A stretch of DNA of 36,771 nucleotides. Origin: a virus. The stretch covers positions 1 to 36,771 of the IMG/VR virus record IMGVR_UViG_3300031785_000018. One strand, 5' to 3'. Below the pieces are notes generated by a model that was not told the origin of the DNA, made no database searches, and was given only the letters and a program-made list of their open reading frames with translations. How positions within the stretch are numbered: the stretch's first letter is position 1; each line of letters begins with the position of its first letter. Below are positions 13,487 through 22,300 of this stretch, in pieces. Made by a program: the position numbers and the translations under genes.

Positions 13487-14818
13487 ATGGCAGCAGTAGA
13501 CGCATCAATTTATGAAAAATTTATAATAGAATCAGCAGATGGTTCTAGGACAGTTGATTTACGTCAAGGTGTCGTAGGTTTCGTGTATTATGAAAATATA
13601 TTAGCTCCCTCAGTAACAGCGACTGTTGTAGTTGTTAACACTGGAGGAACTATTAAAGGAAAAAATGGAAAGATGCAAGGAATATATAATGGATTACCTT
13701 TAAGAGGAGGAGAAAGAGTCATTATTAAAATTGCAGGTAATTCAAAAAGTAATAAAGGACTCGACTTTTCAAAGGAGTCAACACAATATTTTTATGTTGG
13801 TTCTATAAAAAATGTTTTAGTTGATGCTGAAAAAGAATTATTTACTTTAAATCTAATATCACGAGAAGCAATCACTAACCAAACAGTTAGAGTGGGTAGA
13901 AAATTTCCAACATCACAAAATATTTCTCAATCTGTAGAAGATATTATAACTGAATATTTAAAATCAGATAAAATTGGTGAAATAGATAAGACACAAAATA
14001 AATATGGATTTATTGGAAATTTAAAAAAACCCTTTTCTATTATTACTTGGTTAGCATCTAAATCTGTTGCATATAATGGACCTGGTAAGGATAGCACTGC
14101 TGGATTTTTATTTTATGAAACCCAAGATGGGTTTAATTTTAAATCAATTGATAATTTAATAAAACAAGAACCTTTCGTGGAAGATTACACATATTCACCA
14201 AGTATTGTTAAATTTGATGACCCTACTAAAGATTTTAAGATAATTAAATATACTGTTGATCGTAATGAGGATTTGTTAGGTAAATTGCAAAGGGGAGCAT
14301 ATAGTAGTGAAAGATATTATATAAATCCAGTATCTTTTAAACCAGATATAAGACATTTTAAATCCTCTGATTATATGGGTGATGATGGAATTAATAATTT
14401 AGGAGATGAAAAAATAACTTTACCGACTATAGATGAAGATAGATCCTTGGGTGATTTACCAACTCGTATATTTGTTGGAATGTTAGATGTAGGTACAATC
14501 GAACAAACAACTACTGATAAGGGATGGAATGATCCTACTGAAAGAAATGCAGATCCAGCGAAAACTCAAGCACAGTCTATGATGAGATATAATCAACTAA
14601 TGTCACAAATAGTAGAGATTACAATTCCTCTCAATACTAACTTAACTGCGGGTGGGATTATAAGATGTGTATTTCCAAGTATTGATAGAGCAAAGAAAAA
14701 AACTTCTGACCTTCAATCCAGTGGACTATATATGATAAGAGAATTAGCTCACTACTTTGACAATAAAGGTTCTTATACAAAATTAAAAATAGTTAGAGAT
14801 TCATCAGGAAGAAAATGA
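13487..14818 (+). CDS. 27: gp27-like baseplate hub protein
   Basis: T4 gp27 forms the trimeric ring that holds the gp5 spike at the baseplate centre. The 443-aa product (T4 391) begins with a beta-rich domain (YEKFIIESADGSRTVDLRQGVVGFVYYENILAPSVTATVVVVNTGG), the pattern of a gp27/VgrG-like tube domain. It continues through ELFTLNLISREAITNQTVRV and SQSVEDIITEYL, found in hub proteins of this type, and ends in a strand-rich region (QIVEITIPLNTNLTAGGIIRCVFP). The stop overlaps the start of the gp5-like gene (ATGA), the partner with which it would assemble. Confidence 0.8.
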   Translation: MAAVDASIYEKFIIESADGSRTVDLRQGVVGFVYYENILAPSVTATVVVVNTGGTIKGKNGKMQGIYNGLPLRGGERVIIKIAGNSKSNKGLDFSKESTQYFYVGSIKNVLVDAEKELFTLNLISREAITNQTVRVGRKFPTSQNISQSVEDIITEYLKSDKIGEIDKTQNKYGFIGNLKKPFSIITWLASKSVAYNGPGKDSTAGFLFYETQDGFNFKSIDNLIKQEPFVEDYTYSPSIVKFDDPTKDFKIIKYTVDRNEDLLGKLQRGAYSSERYYINPVSFKPDIRHFKSSDYMGDDGINNLGDEKITLPTIDEDRSLGDLPTRIFVGMLDVGTIEQTTTDKGWNDPTERNADPAKTQAQSMMRYNQLMSQIVEITIPLNTNLTAGGIIRCVFPSIDRAKKKTSDLQSSGLYMIRELAHYFDNKGSYTKLKIVRDSSGRK

Positions 14819-17469
14819 TAGAGAATAATTTACTGAAAACTAATTTTTTAGGGAAAGATGGATTCCGATGGTGGATTGGTCAAGTTGCACCAGAGGATGC
14901 ACAGGGAGATCAAATAAATCAGATAGGAAATACTTGGGGTAGTCGAGTAAAAGTAAGAATTTATGGTTATCACCCACCGAATGAAACTGAATTAAAAAAT
15001 ATTGATTTACCTTGGGCACAAGTTTTATTATCACCTCAAGGAGGTTCAGGAAAAGCAAATCGAGCAAGGTCACTTCGTATATCACCTGGTGATATTGTGA
15101 TGGGGTTTTTTCTGGATGGTGATGATGCACAACTGCCAGTTATTTTGGGTATGTTTGCAAACACTCCAGACTATTATGGTGGAACAAGTGAGTACACCTC
15201 ACCTTTTGAACCATTTACAGGATATACAAGTAAAATTAAACCAAATCCTGACTTCATCGCAAAAAATGAGGGAGGAGATTCAAATCAATCTAGTCAAAAA
15301 TCACCTAGATTTGTAACAAAGGAAATTATTGAAGACTTAAATGAAAAATTAGAGAAAGGTGAAACACAATTAAAACAACTTGTTGATTCTGGTGAACTGC
15401 AACAAAGTATACAGAACGCATCCGAAGAATTGAAAAACGTTATTAATTCTGGTAAAACTCAAACAGGTCTCTCAGACACACAAGAAATAGTTGAAGGACT
15501 GAAAAGAAAATACGGATTCCCTGAAGTTCAAGCATTTAAAGATATTGGTAAAGAGGTGATTTTTGGATCTGGAACTGAGGGTTCAAATAATAATTCCAAA
15601 GTAACAAATAGTTTAAAAAGTAAACTTAAAAATTCATTAGGTGATATAAAGAATGCAGTACCAAAAGATAAATTTAAGGAATTAGCTAATGCTTCAAAAT
15701 CAATAGTCGCATCATCTACACCTATAATTACAGATATGGTGAACACCGCAGTTGACGAGATGGCACCAGCATTTAATGGTGGATTAAGAAATATTTACGA
15801 TGAGAAATTTGGCGAAGTGATGGGCAAAACAGGAAATCTTGCTCTTGCAAAAAAAGCAGCGACAGCAGTACAAGTTGCAGAGATTCCAAATGTTCTAAAT
15901 GTTCAGAATGCTTTACCTTGTGTTGTTAAAAACATCACTGATAAGTTGTCAGGAGATGTGTTTAATTTACTAACACAATTTACAGATAATGTTGAAAACT
16001 TTACAGATTGTATTGGAGATCAATTTATTGGTGCGATTTTTAATGACGTAATTAAAGGTATTAACAATGAATTAGGTGATGCATTAAAAGGTGTATCAAA
16101 TATATTTGATGGTGATATAGAGGGTATACTAAGAGGAAAGGCTGAGGGTATACTTGGAATAGCAAGTATATTTGATGATTGTGATATTCCATCAGCTGAT
16201 TTAGGTTCAAAGACTAATAAATGGGTAATAGGTTTAGGACCTGCATCTGTTGGATTGGAAAATATTGCTGGAAAAATTTTAGATATTGCTAACGCAGCAC
16301 AAGAATTAAAAGAAGCAGCAGCAAGTCCTGGTGGAGTGATAGGTAATTTAGGACTATTTGATTTTATGAGACCTGATGTAAGTTCACCTGGTTTTAGTAG
16401 TACTTTGAGTGATTGTTACACAGGACCTCCACTTAATTGTTCAGGTATCAAAGTTAATTTATTCGGTGGAGGTGGACAAGGAGCACAGGTGAATCCAATT
16501 TTAGGTGCATTAGTAAGCGATACATTTGCAGTTCAAACTGCTAGTCTTATAGGTATGAGAGTTAAGAATGCTGGATCAGGTTATCAATCACCACCATTTG
16601 TTGAAATTACAGATACTTGTCGAAAAGGTTATGGTGCATCTGCACGAGCAGTTATAGATTATGATCCTAGTTCACCAACTTATCAACAAGTTACTGATGT
16701 ATACATCGTGAGTGCTGGTGAAAATTATCCTGTCATTGAACCAGATGAAGATGATAATAGTGGTGGACAATATCCTGTTGATCATGTTGTTGTGGTTAAT
16801 CCAGGCGAAAATTATAAGCAAGAAGATATTGTTATAGATAACAAAGGTAATATTTACGAAAAATTTTTGGATGAGAGAGGTAGAATATTAAATGTTATTC
16901 CACCTAATCCATCAACTAATAATGTAAAAACTTTTTCTACGCTTCCAGAATTATCAGTTTTATCCACAACTGGTCGTGGTGCAATAATAAAAGGTCAATT
17001 GCTACCAAGACCTGAGTATCAGGGAGAGATTAAACAAGTCATCGATTGTATTTCACCTCGTGATGCAGGTATAGTTGGATTTGTTAATGGAGAACCATAT
17101 TATGGTGCTTTCCATGTTATGTCAAACGGTACAAAGATGACAGGTGCAAAACACTCTGGTAGTGATATGATAATATATGATACTCCACAAGAAAGTAGAA
17201 CATCTAGAGGTATGATGTCAATGTCTACCTCCTATACCACAGTTTCTTCAGCACCAGTACAAAATGTTTCCGACACCATTACAACGAGTCAGCCTGACAC
17301 AAGTAGCACTACAACAGCTCCTCAATTGGACATCCCAGACCAAACACCAACTCAACAACCATCTCAACCAACTTATACTCCTCCTCCTAGTAGTCCTCCT
17401 AGTGGTGGTGGGTCTTCGGGATCAGGTGGTGGATCGTCAGGTGGCGGTGGATATGGAGGAGGGTACTAA
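14815..17469 (+). CDS. 5: gp5-like baseplate hub protein without a lysozyme domain
   Basis: Residues 1-125 resemble the N-terminal OB-fold of T4 gp5: FRWWIGQVAPEDAQGD..GSRVKVRIYGYHP, LPWAQVLLSPQGG and GDIVMGFFLDGDDAQLPVILGMF. After that the 884-aa protein departs from T4: helical, Lys/Glu-rich segments (about 170-250), a long hydrophobic/polar central part, and a beta domain at about 575-690 with repeats of the type V-K-N-A-G-S-G-Y. The C-terminus (about 830-884) is Pro/Thr- then Gly/Ser-rich. I see no lysozyme catalytic motif and no VxxxxGxx spike repeats; the latter occur in the next gene. It overlaps gp27 by four bases. Confidence 0.75.
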   Translation: MIENNLLKTNFLGKDGFRWWIGQVAPEDAQGDQINQIGNTWGSRVKVRIYGYHPPNETELKNIDLPWAQVLLSPQGGSGKANRARSLRISPGDIVMGFFLDGDDAQLPVILGMFANTPDYYGGTSEYTSPFEPFTGYTSKIKPNPDFIAKNEGGDSNQSSQKSPRFVTKEIIEDLNEKLEKGETQLKQLVDSGELQQSIQNASEELKNVINSGKTQTGLSDTQEIVEGLKRKYGFPEVQAFKDIGKEVIFGSGTEGSNNNSKVTNSLKSKLKNSLGDIKNAVPKDKFKELANASKSIVASSTPIITDMVNTAVDEMAPAFNGGLRNIYDEKFGEVMGKTGNLALAKKAATAVQVAEIPNVLNVQNALPCVVKNITDKLSGDVFNLLTQFTDNVENFTDCIGDQFIGAIFNDVIKGINNELGDALKGVSNIFDGDIEGILRGKAEGILGIASIFDDCDIPSADLGSKTNKWVIGLGPASVGLENIAGKILDIANAAQELKEAAASPGGVIGNLGLFDFMRPDVSSPGFSSTLSDCYTGPPLNCSGIKVNLFGGGGQGAQVNPILGALVSDTFAVQTASLIGMRVKNAGSGYQSPPFVEITDTCRKGYGASARAVIDYDPSSPTYQQVTDVYIVSAGENYPVIEPDEDDNSGGQYPVDHVVVVNPGENYKQEDIVIDNKGNIYEKFLDERGRILNVIPPNPSTNNVKTFSTLPELSVLSTTGRGAIIKGQLLPRPEYQGEIKQVIDCISPRDAGIVGFVNGEPYYGAFHVMSNGTKMTGAKHSGSDMIIYDTPQESRTSRGMMSMSTSYTTVSSAPVQNVSDTITTSQPDTSSTTTAPQLDIPDQTPTQQPSQPTYTPPPSSPPSGGGSSGSGGGSSGGGGYGGGY

Positions 17470-17476
17470 ATAAAAT

Positions 17477-18160
17477 ATGACATCAGCAGCAGAAAATCAA
17501 AATTGGCAAAAGAGACAATATGACTCTTATGGTCCTCATTTTAGGATAGAGACAGCTAATCCTGAGTTAGGGATGTGTGGAAATATTGCATATAATTTAT
17601 ACGGATATGCAGATTCTGGTGACACAGCTAATCTTGGTCTAAAAGGAAATGGATTATTTGATATATTTGCCGATCAGTGTATAACGATAGATGGTGGAGC
17701 GAAGGTAGAAGGTGGTGGAGTATGTGTCAATATAATTGGAAGTAAAGGTGATGTAGCGATTACAGCTATGGACAGTGGTGATGTAGTAATAAAGGGGAGA
17801 AATATTATACTCGATGCCGATGGTGGTAATATCGAAATGATTGCTAGAGGGGGTAAAGTCGATATTGATTCTGGTGAATTAATAGCAACTAAACAAAGAA
17901 CAACTAGAATTAATGCTAAAAAAACACATATAACTGGGGGTAAGATTGATATTGGTGGGTCAACAGGAGTCACTTTACTTACTAGTAAAGGTCCTATAAA
18001 AGTTAATAAATTTTTAGCAAATGAAGGTAGTTTTTTACAACAATGTTTTCAAGGACTCGCTGCTGCTGCATCAATAGGTAAATATGCAGGGGCACCTCAA
18101 GGTGGTTTTGGTGGTGGACAAGGTAATCCTACCAATCGAAGAGGGAGTGGAGTTAGATGA
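17477..18160 (+). CDS. Beta-helical tail spike/needle protein (separate gp5C-like domain)
   Basis: The 227-aa product is dominated by short hydrophobic-glycine-Asp repeats, such as VCVNIIGSKGDVAITAMDSGD, VVIKGRNIILDADGGNIEMIA and KVDIDSGELIATKQ (about residues 80-170), typical of a triple-stranded beta-helix like the gp5 C-terminal needle. The C-terminus has a short helix (FLQQCFQGLAAAAS) and a Gly/Arg-rich tail (GGFGGGQGNPTNRRGSGVR). It follows the gp5-like gene and precedes a fibre-like gene with a four-base overlap. In T4 the OB, lysozyme and needle are one protein; here the needle is encoded alone. Confidence 0.7.
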   Translation: MTSAAENQNWQKRQYDSYGPHFRIETANPELGMCGNIAYNLYGYADSGDTANLGLKGNGLFDIFADQCITIDGGAKVEGGGVCVNIIGSKGDVAITAMDSGDVVIKGRNIILDADGGNIEMIARGGKVDIDSGELIATKQRTTRINAKKTHITGGKIDIGGSTGVTLLTSKGPIKVNKFLANEGSFLQQCFQGLAAAASIGKYAGAPQGGFGGGQGNPTNRRGSGVR

Positions 18161-18711
18161 GTGATTATAATAGTGGAGGTATTCCGACTCCTGACTATAA
18201 TAAGGATGATGTAACTATCTTTAATGATATAACTGAGTTTACTAATGATGTTTTTGTATATGGAAAATTATATGCAGACTTAGGTGGTGATGTTCAATCA
18301 TTCAGCACAGCAGGTGTAGAGAGAGTTCGTATTGATAAAGAGGGTCAAGTTACCATGAGTGGTGATGTATTAATTAAAGATAATAAAAAACTTGATATCA
18401 ATAATGGTGCTCTTGAGTTTAGAGGAAATAATGGTGGTAATGGACATATAACAAATACTGTTGGTAATCTTTATATTTTTACACTTGATACTGGTGGTGA
18501 TATCAATAATTATGCTGCCAGTAATTTTAGCGTATTTACAAATTTTAATTCTGAAAGATTTACCATAGACTCAGGTGGTCAAGTTATTTTTAAACCAATG
18601 ACAGAGACTGAAAGAGATGCCCTTACTGCAGTAGCAGGTGGTGTAATTTATAATTCTACTACAAATAAACTACAATGTTATAATGGTACAACATGGAATA
18701 ACCTATTCTGA
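18157..18711 (+). CDS. Small fibre-like virion protein (184 aa)
   Basis: The product is Gly/Asn/Asp-rich and strand-forming, with repeats such as LDINNGALEFRGNNGGN and ERFTIDSGGQVIF, like tail-fibre shafts. The C-terminus GGVIYNSTTNKLQCYNGTTW is a short tip module seen in many phage fibre proteins and also present, altered, at the end of the 684-aa fibre (GAIVYNTATNRVMFYNGSSW). It overlaps the spike gene by four bases. It probably decorates the baseplate or forms a short fibre; a specific name cannot be supported. Confidence 0.7.
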   Translation: MSDYNSGGIPTPDYNKDDVTIFNDITEFTNDVFVYGKLYADLGGDVQSFSTAGVERVRIDKEGQVTMSGDVLIKDNKKLDINNGALEFRGNNGGNGHITNTVGNLYIFTLDTGGDINNYAASNFSVFTNFNSERFTIDSGGQVIFKPMTETERDALTAVAGGVIYNSTTNKLQCYNGTTWNNLF

Positions 18712-18739
18712 TTGACAATTTTTATACATATGCTATAAT
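18712..18739 (+). promoter_or_regulatory. Consensus sigma70 promoter (TTGACA-16-TATAAT, extended -10)
   Basis: TTGACA (18712-18717), a 16-base spacer and TATAAT (18734-18739) preceded by TGC give a near-ideal host-type promoter, placed in a 47-base gap. It would start transcription near 18746 for the small genes at 18759 and 18954, in a region otherwise fed by late elements. Confidence 0.9.
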
Positions 18740-18758
18740 AAGAAAAAAATTATTTCAT

Positions 18759-18953
18759 ATGGAAGATTTTGTATACGAAGTTATTGTAGACATCTGTGCT
18801 AGAACTTTCAAACTTAGAAGTAGTGATGGAGATAATAAGATAATTGCTTGTGAGGATTCTGCAGAGTTTATAAGAGTTTTAGAGGTATGTGATCAGATGC
18901 TTGAACCACATATGATTAAATACGCAGAATTAGCATTAACCACAGATAAATAA
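18759..18953 (+). CDS. Small phage protein of unknown function (64 aa)
   Basis: The product begins MEDFVYEVIVDICARTFKLRSSDGDNKIIACED and ends with a helical, Glu-containing stretch (AEFIRVLEVCDQMLEP). The mix of a beta-rich first half and an alpha-rich second half suggests a small folded domain. It has a strong host-type promoter 20 bases upstream, so early expression is likely. It abuts the next gene directly. No function can be assigned. Confidence 0.75.
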   Translation: MEDFVYEVIVDICARTFKLRSSDGDNKIIACEDSAEFIRVLEVCDQMLEPHMIKYAELALTTDK

Positions 18954-19250
18954 ATGAAATACAAGATAACCACCAACTTTTGTTGGTTTCGTGGCGGTAG
19001 TATGATCGTCAAGATGTACTTTATCAATGGTATGCCATTTACATTTGATGAATTGCCAGAGGGACATTTAAGAGATCAAGACCTAATTAAAGAAGCAGAT
19101 AAGCATCGTACATTTAATGATGACGAGATGTATCAATATTATGGATACCTTGTAGAAGAAGAATTACACCCGTGTTTGTTCCCAGTCGATTTAGAGAACC
19201 CAGAAGAATTGCCAGATGATATCTCAATTCATATAGACACGGAGGAGTAA
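18954..19250 (+). CDS. Small phage protein of unknown function (98 aa)
   Basis: The ATG follows the previous stop with no gap (TAAATG). The N-terminal half is mixed hydrophobic and aromatic (NFCWFRGGSMIVKMYFINGMPFTFDELP); the rest is acidic, with LVEEELHPCLFPVDLENPEELPDD near the end. Net charge is strongly negative, which with the likely early promoter would fit a small host-interacting inhibitor, but this is speculation. Two cysteines are present without a zinc-site pattern. Confidence 0.7.
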   Translation: MKYKITTNFCWFRGGSMIVKMYFINGMPFTFDELPEGHLRDQDLIKEADKHRTFNDDEMYQYYGYLVEEELHPCLFPVDLENPEELPDDISIHIDTEE

Positions 19251-19254
19251 CCAG

Positions 19255-19261
19255 CTAAATA
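19255..19261 (+). promoter_or_regulatory. Late-promoter-like element CTAAATA
   Basis: CTAAATA sits four bases after the 98-aa gene stop and 48 bases before the ATG of the 1905-aa fibre. This is the likely late start for the fibre operon. The 59-base gap holds nothing else I can name. Confidence 0.5.
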
Positions 19262-19309
19262 AACCTAGTATGTACGGTCTATTGATCTCATTTATTGTAG
19301 TTAAAAAAG

Positions 19310-22300
19310 ATGCCTCTTAATAAGTTAGAGAATTTTATAAAGAATACTGAGGGTCGTGTTCTTTATGTAAATCCAAATGATCTTGATTCCACTGATGGTA
19401 TAGAGAATCAAGGTAATTCATTAACCAAACCCTTCAAGACGATTCAGAGAGCACTGATAGAGGCTGCTAGATTCTCATATCTTCGTGGAAATGATAACGA
19501 CTTAGTAGAAAGAACAACAATATTAATATTTCCTGGCGACCATATAATTGATAATAGACCTGGTTTTGGTATTCGTAATGAGGCAGGAATCGCAAAAGCG
19601 ATTAGTCCAAGTGGTGCTGCAACAGGTGCACAAAATACTCTAACCCTTACTTTAAATTCAAATTTTGATTTAACACAAGAAGATAATATACTTTACAAGT
19701 TTAATAGTGTAAATGGTGGTATAGTTGTACCTAGAGGTACATCTATAGTTGGATTAGATTTAAGAAAAACAAGGATTAGACCATTATATGTACCAAACCC
19801 AACAGATGATAATGTTCCAACATCTGCAATTTTTAGAATCACTGGTGCTTGTTACTTCTGGCAGTTTACATTCTTTGATGGTGATGAATCAGGTTTAGTA
19901 TATACAGACCCTTCAGACTTTAGTGCAAACAATCAATCAAAACCAACATTTTCTCATCATAAAATCACTGCGTTTGAATATGCAGATGGTGTGAATACTC
20001 TTGATAATTTTAGTGATTTAACTGACTTAGACATTTATTATAGTAAACTCACTAACGCATTTAATAGAGCATCTAATCGTGAGATAGATCAAAAATACCC
20101 ATCAGCCCCTGCTGCTTTCGCACCACAAAGACCAGAATTTGAAATAGTTGGTGCATTTGCAACTGACCCACTCAATATTACGAATATCGAATCGGGTGAC
20201 GGTGCAACACCTGGTCAAGTTGTAACAGTTACAACTCAAACAAATCATAATCTCACAGGTGGAACACCAATCAAGGTTCGTGGAATAAACGTACCAGACT
20301 ACAACATATCAACGAAAGTATCAAATGTTATTGATGCAACTAGATTTCAATACTCTTTAGAATTTGTTAGACCAAACTTACCAGCAGGTTCTGCTGGAGG
20401 GTTAAGTTCTGCAAACGGGCAAGTATTAGTTGAAACTGATACAGTTACGGGTGCATCACCATACATCTTTAACTGCTCAATGCGTTCTGTATATGGTATG
20501 CAGGGTTTACATGCAGATGGTTCTAAAGCGACTGGTTTTAAATCAATGGTGACTGCACAGTTTACAGCAGTATCTCTACAGAAAGATGATAGAGCATTTG
20601 TAAAGTATGATAAGACAAATAGAAGATACAGTGGTATTGCATTCTCAAAACAGACAGGTGCACTATTATCTTCCGAATCATCATCAACAAATCCACAGAC
20701 AGTATTTCATTTAGATCAAGAAGCTAATTATAGAAAAGGATTTAGAACTACACACATTAAGGTATCAAATGACGCAGTTGTTCAGATTGTGTCAGTGTTT
20801 GCAATTGGTTTCCACGCACACTTTGAAATGATAAATGGTGCTGACGCATCTATTACAAACTCAAACTCAAACTTTGGTACATTTGCACTTTTAGCTGAAG
20901 GATTTAAGAAAGAATCATTTGCAAAGGATAATAAAGGATTCATTACATCTGTTATCACTCCTCGTTCAGTTGTAAATGAAGAGCAGCAAATAGAATTTTT
21001 ACAAATTGATGTCTCAGAAACTACAGCAACTAAATTATTCTTATTTGCTCAACCAACTTTAACATTACCACCAGCACACATAGCTCAAGGTTTCAGAATT
21101 GGTGCAAGAAATGATGAAAAATTATATATTGATAATGGAGGAAGCACATTCTCTGCAACTGTTGTTATGCCAAATGGTGCTTCTGGCACATCAAATGTGG
21201 GTGAAAAAAATTATGAAGCAACTCATTCTGATGCGAGTGCTTCTATCAAATCAGTATTTACAATCGCTGCTGGACACGAACTAGCAAACGGTGAGTCCAT
21301 TAGGATTATTGCAGATAATGGTGATTTACCTGAGAATATTGACCCACACACAGTGTATTTTGCAATTACAGCTGCTCAAGATTCTAACTTATTTGCAAAT
21401 CAAATTCGTATTGCATCATCAAAAACAAATGCTGATTTAGCAATTCCTGTTTTTGTTGCAACGGTTGCAAGTGTAACTGATAAGTTTAGAATTGTAAGTA
21501 AAGTATCAGATAAAAAACCAAATGATGCTGGACATCCAATTCAATACGATACAAGTGCAGGACAATGGTTCGTTCATACACTTGCTGCTGGCAATACAAT
21601 TCATAATGGTTCTTCAATATACGCAAATGCAACTGATGATGATATTACATATGTCCTTAGAAAGGATGACGATAGAAGTTTAGATGAGAAGATATACAAA
21701 TTAAGATATGTTGTTCCTAAAGAATTAACAAATGGAAGAGATCCAACAGACGGATTTGTTTTACAAGACTCAAGTTCAACTAATGTTTTAGCAGATACTG
21801 ATTTTAGTAAGACTACGATTGGTTCAAATGATTATGCTTTTGATCGTAATACACGATTCATATCTCAAGCAAGTTTCGATAGTACAGATCAATTAGCTAA
21901 AATTCGTTCAGATAAACCACATAACTTAGGTGTTGGTGATCAAATTATCATTACAAACGTAGTAAGTTCAACAAATTCCACCGCCTTACCTAATAAAGGT
22001 TACAACGGAACTTTTGTTGTTGCTGAAATTGTTAATGACAAAGAGTTTAGATATTCTCCGACTGATACATTAGGTGTAACTCATACAACTGGTACTTTTA
22101 CAAACAATACACAAACTCGTTCAACATTATTACCACGATTTGATCGTAACAATAATAGTGGAAACTTCTTCATCTATAGAACTGAAACTATTACACCTTA
22201 TATCGAAGGAGTACAAGATGGTGTTCATCATCTATTTGTATTGAATAGTAATAATTCTATGGATGAACCATCCAATGAATTTGTTGAAAACAAATATAAT

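Noticed and set aside
17466-17472. CTAAATA as a late promoter for the spike gene at 17477
   Set aside because: It ends four bases before the ATG, so transcription would start inside the gene; it may be chance from the TAC TAA ATA stop context.
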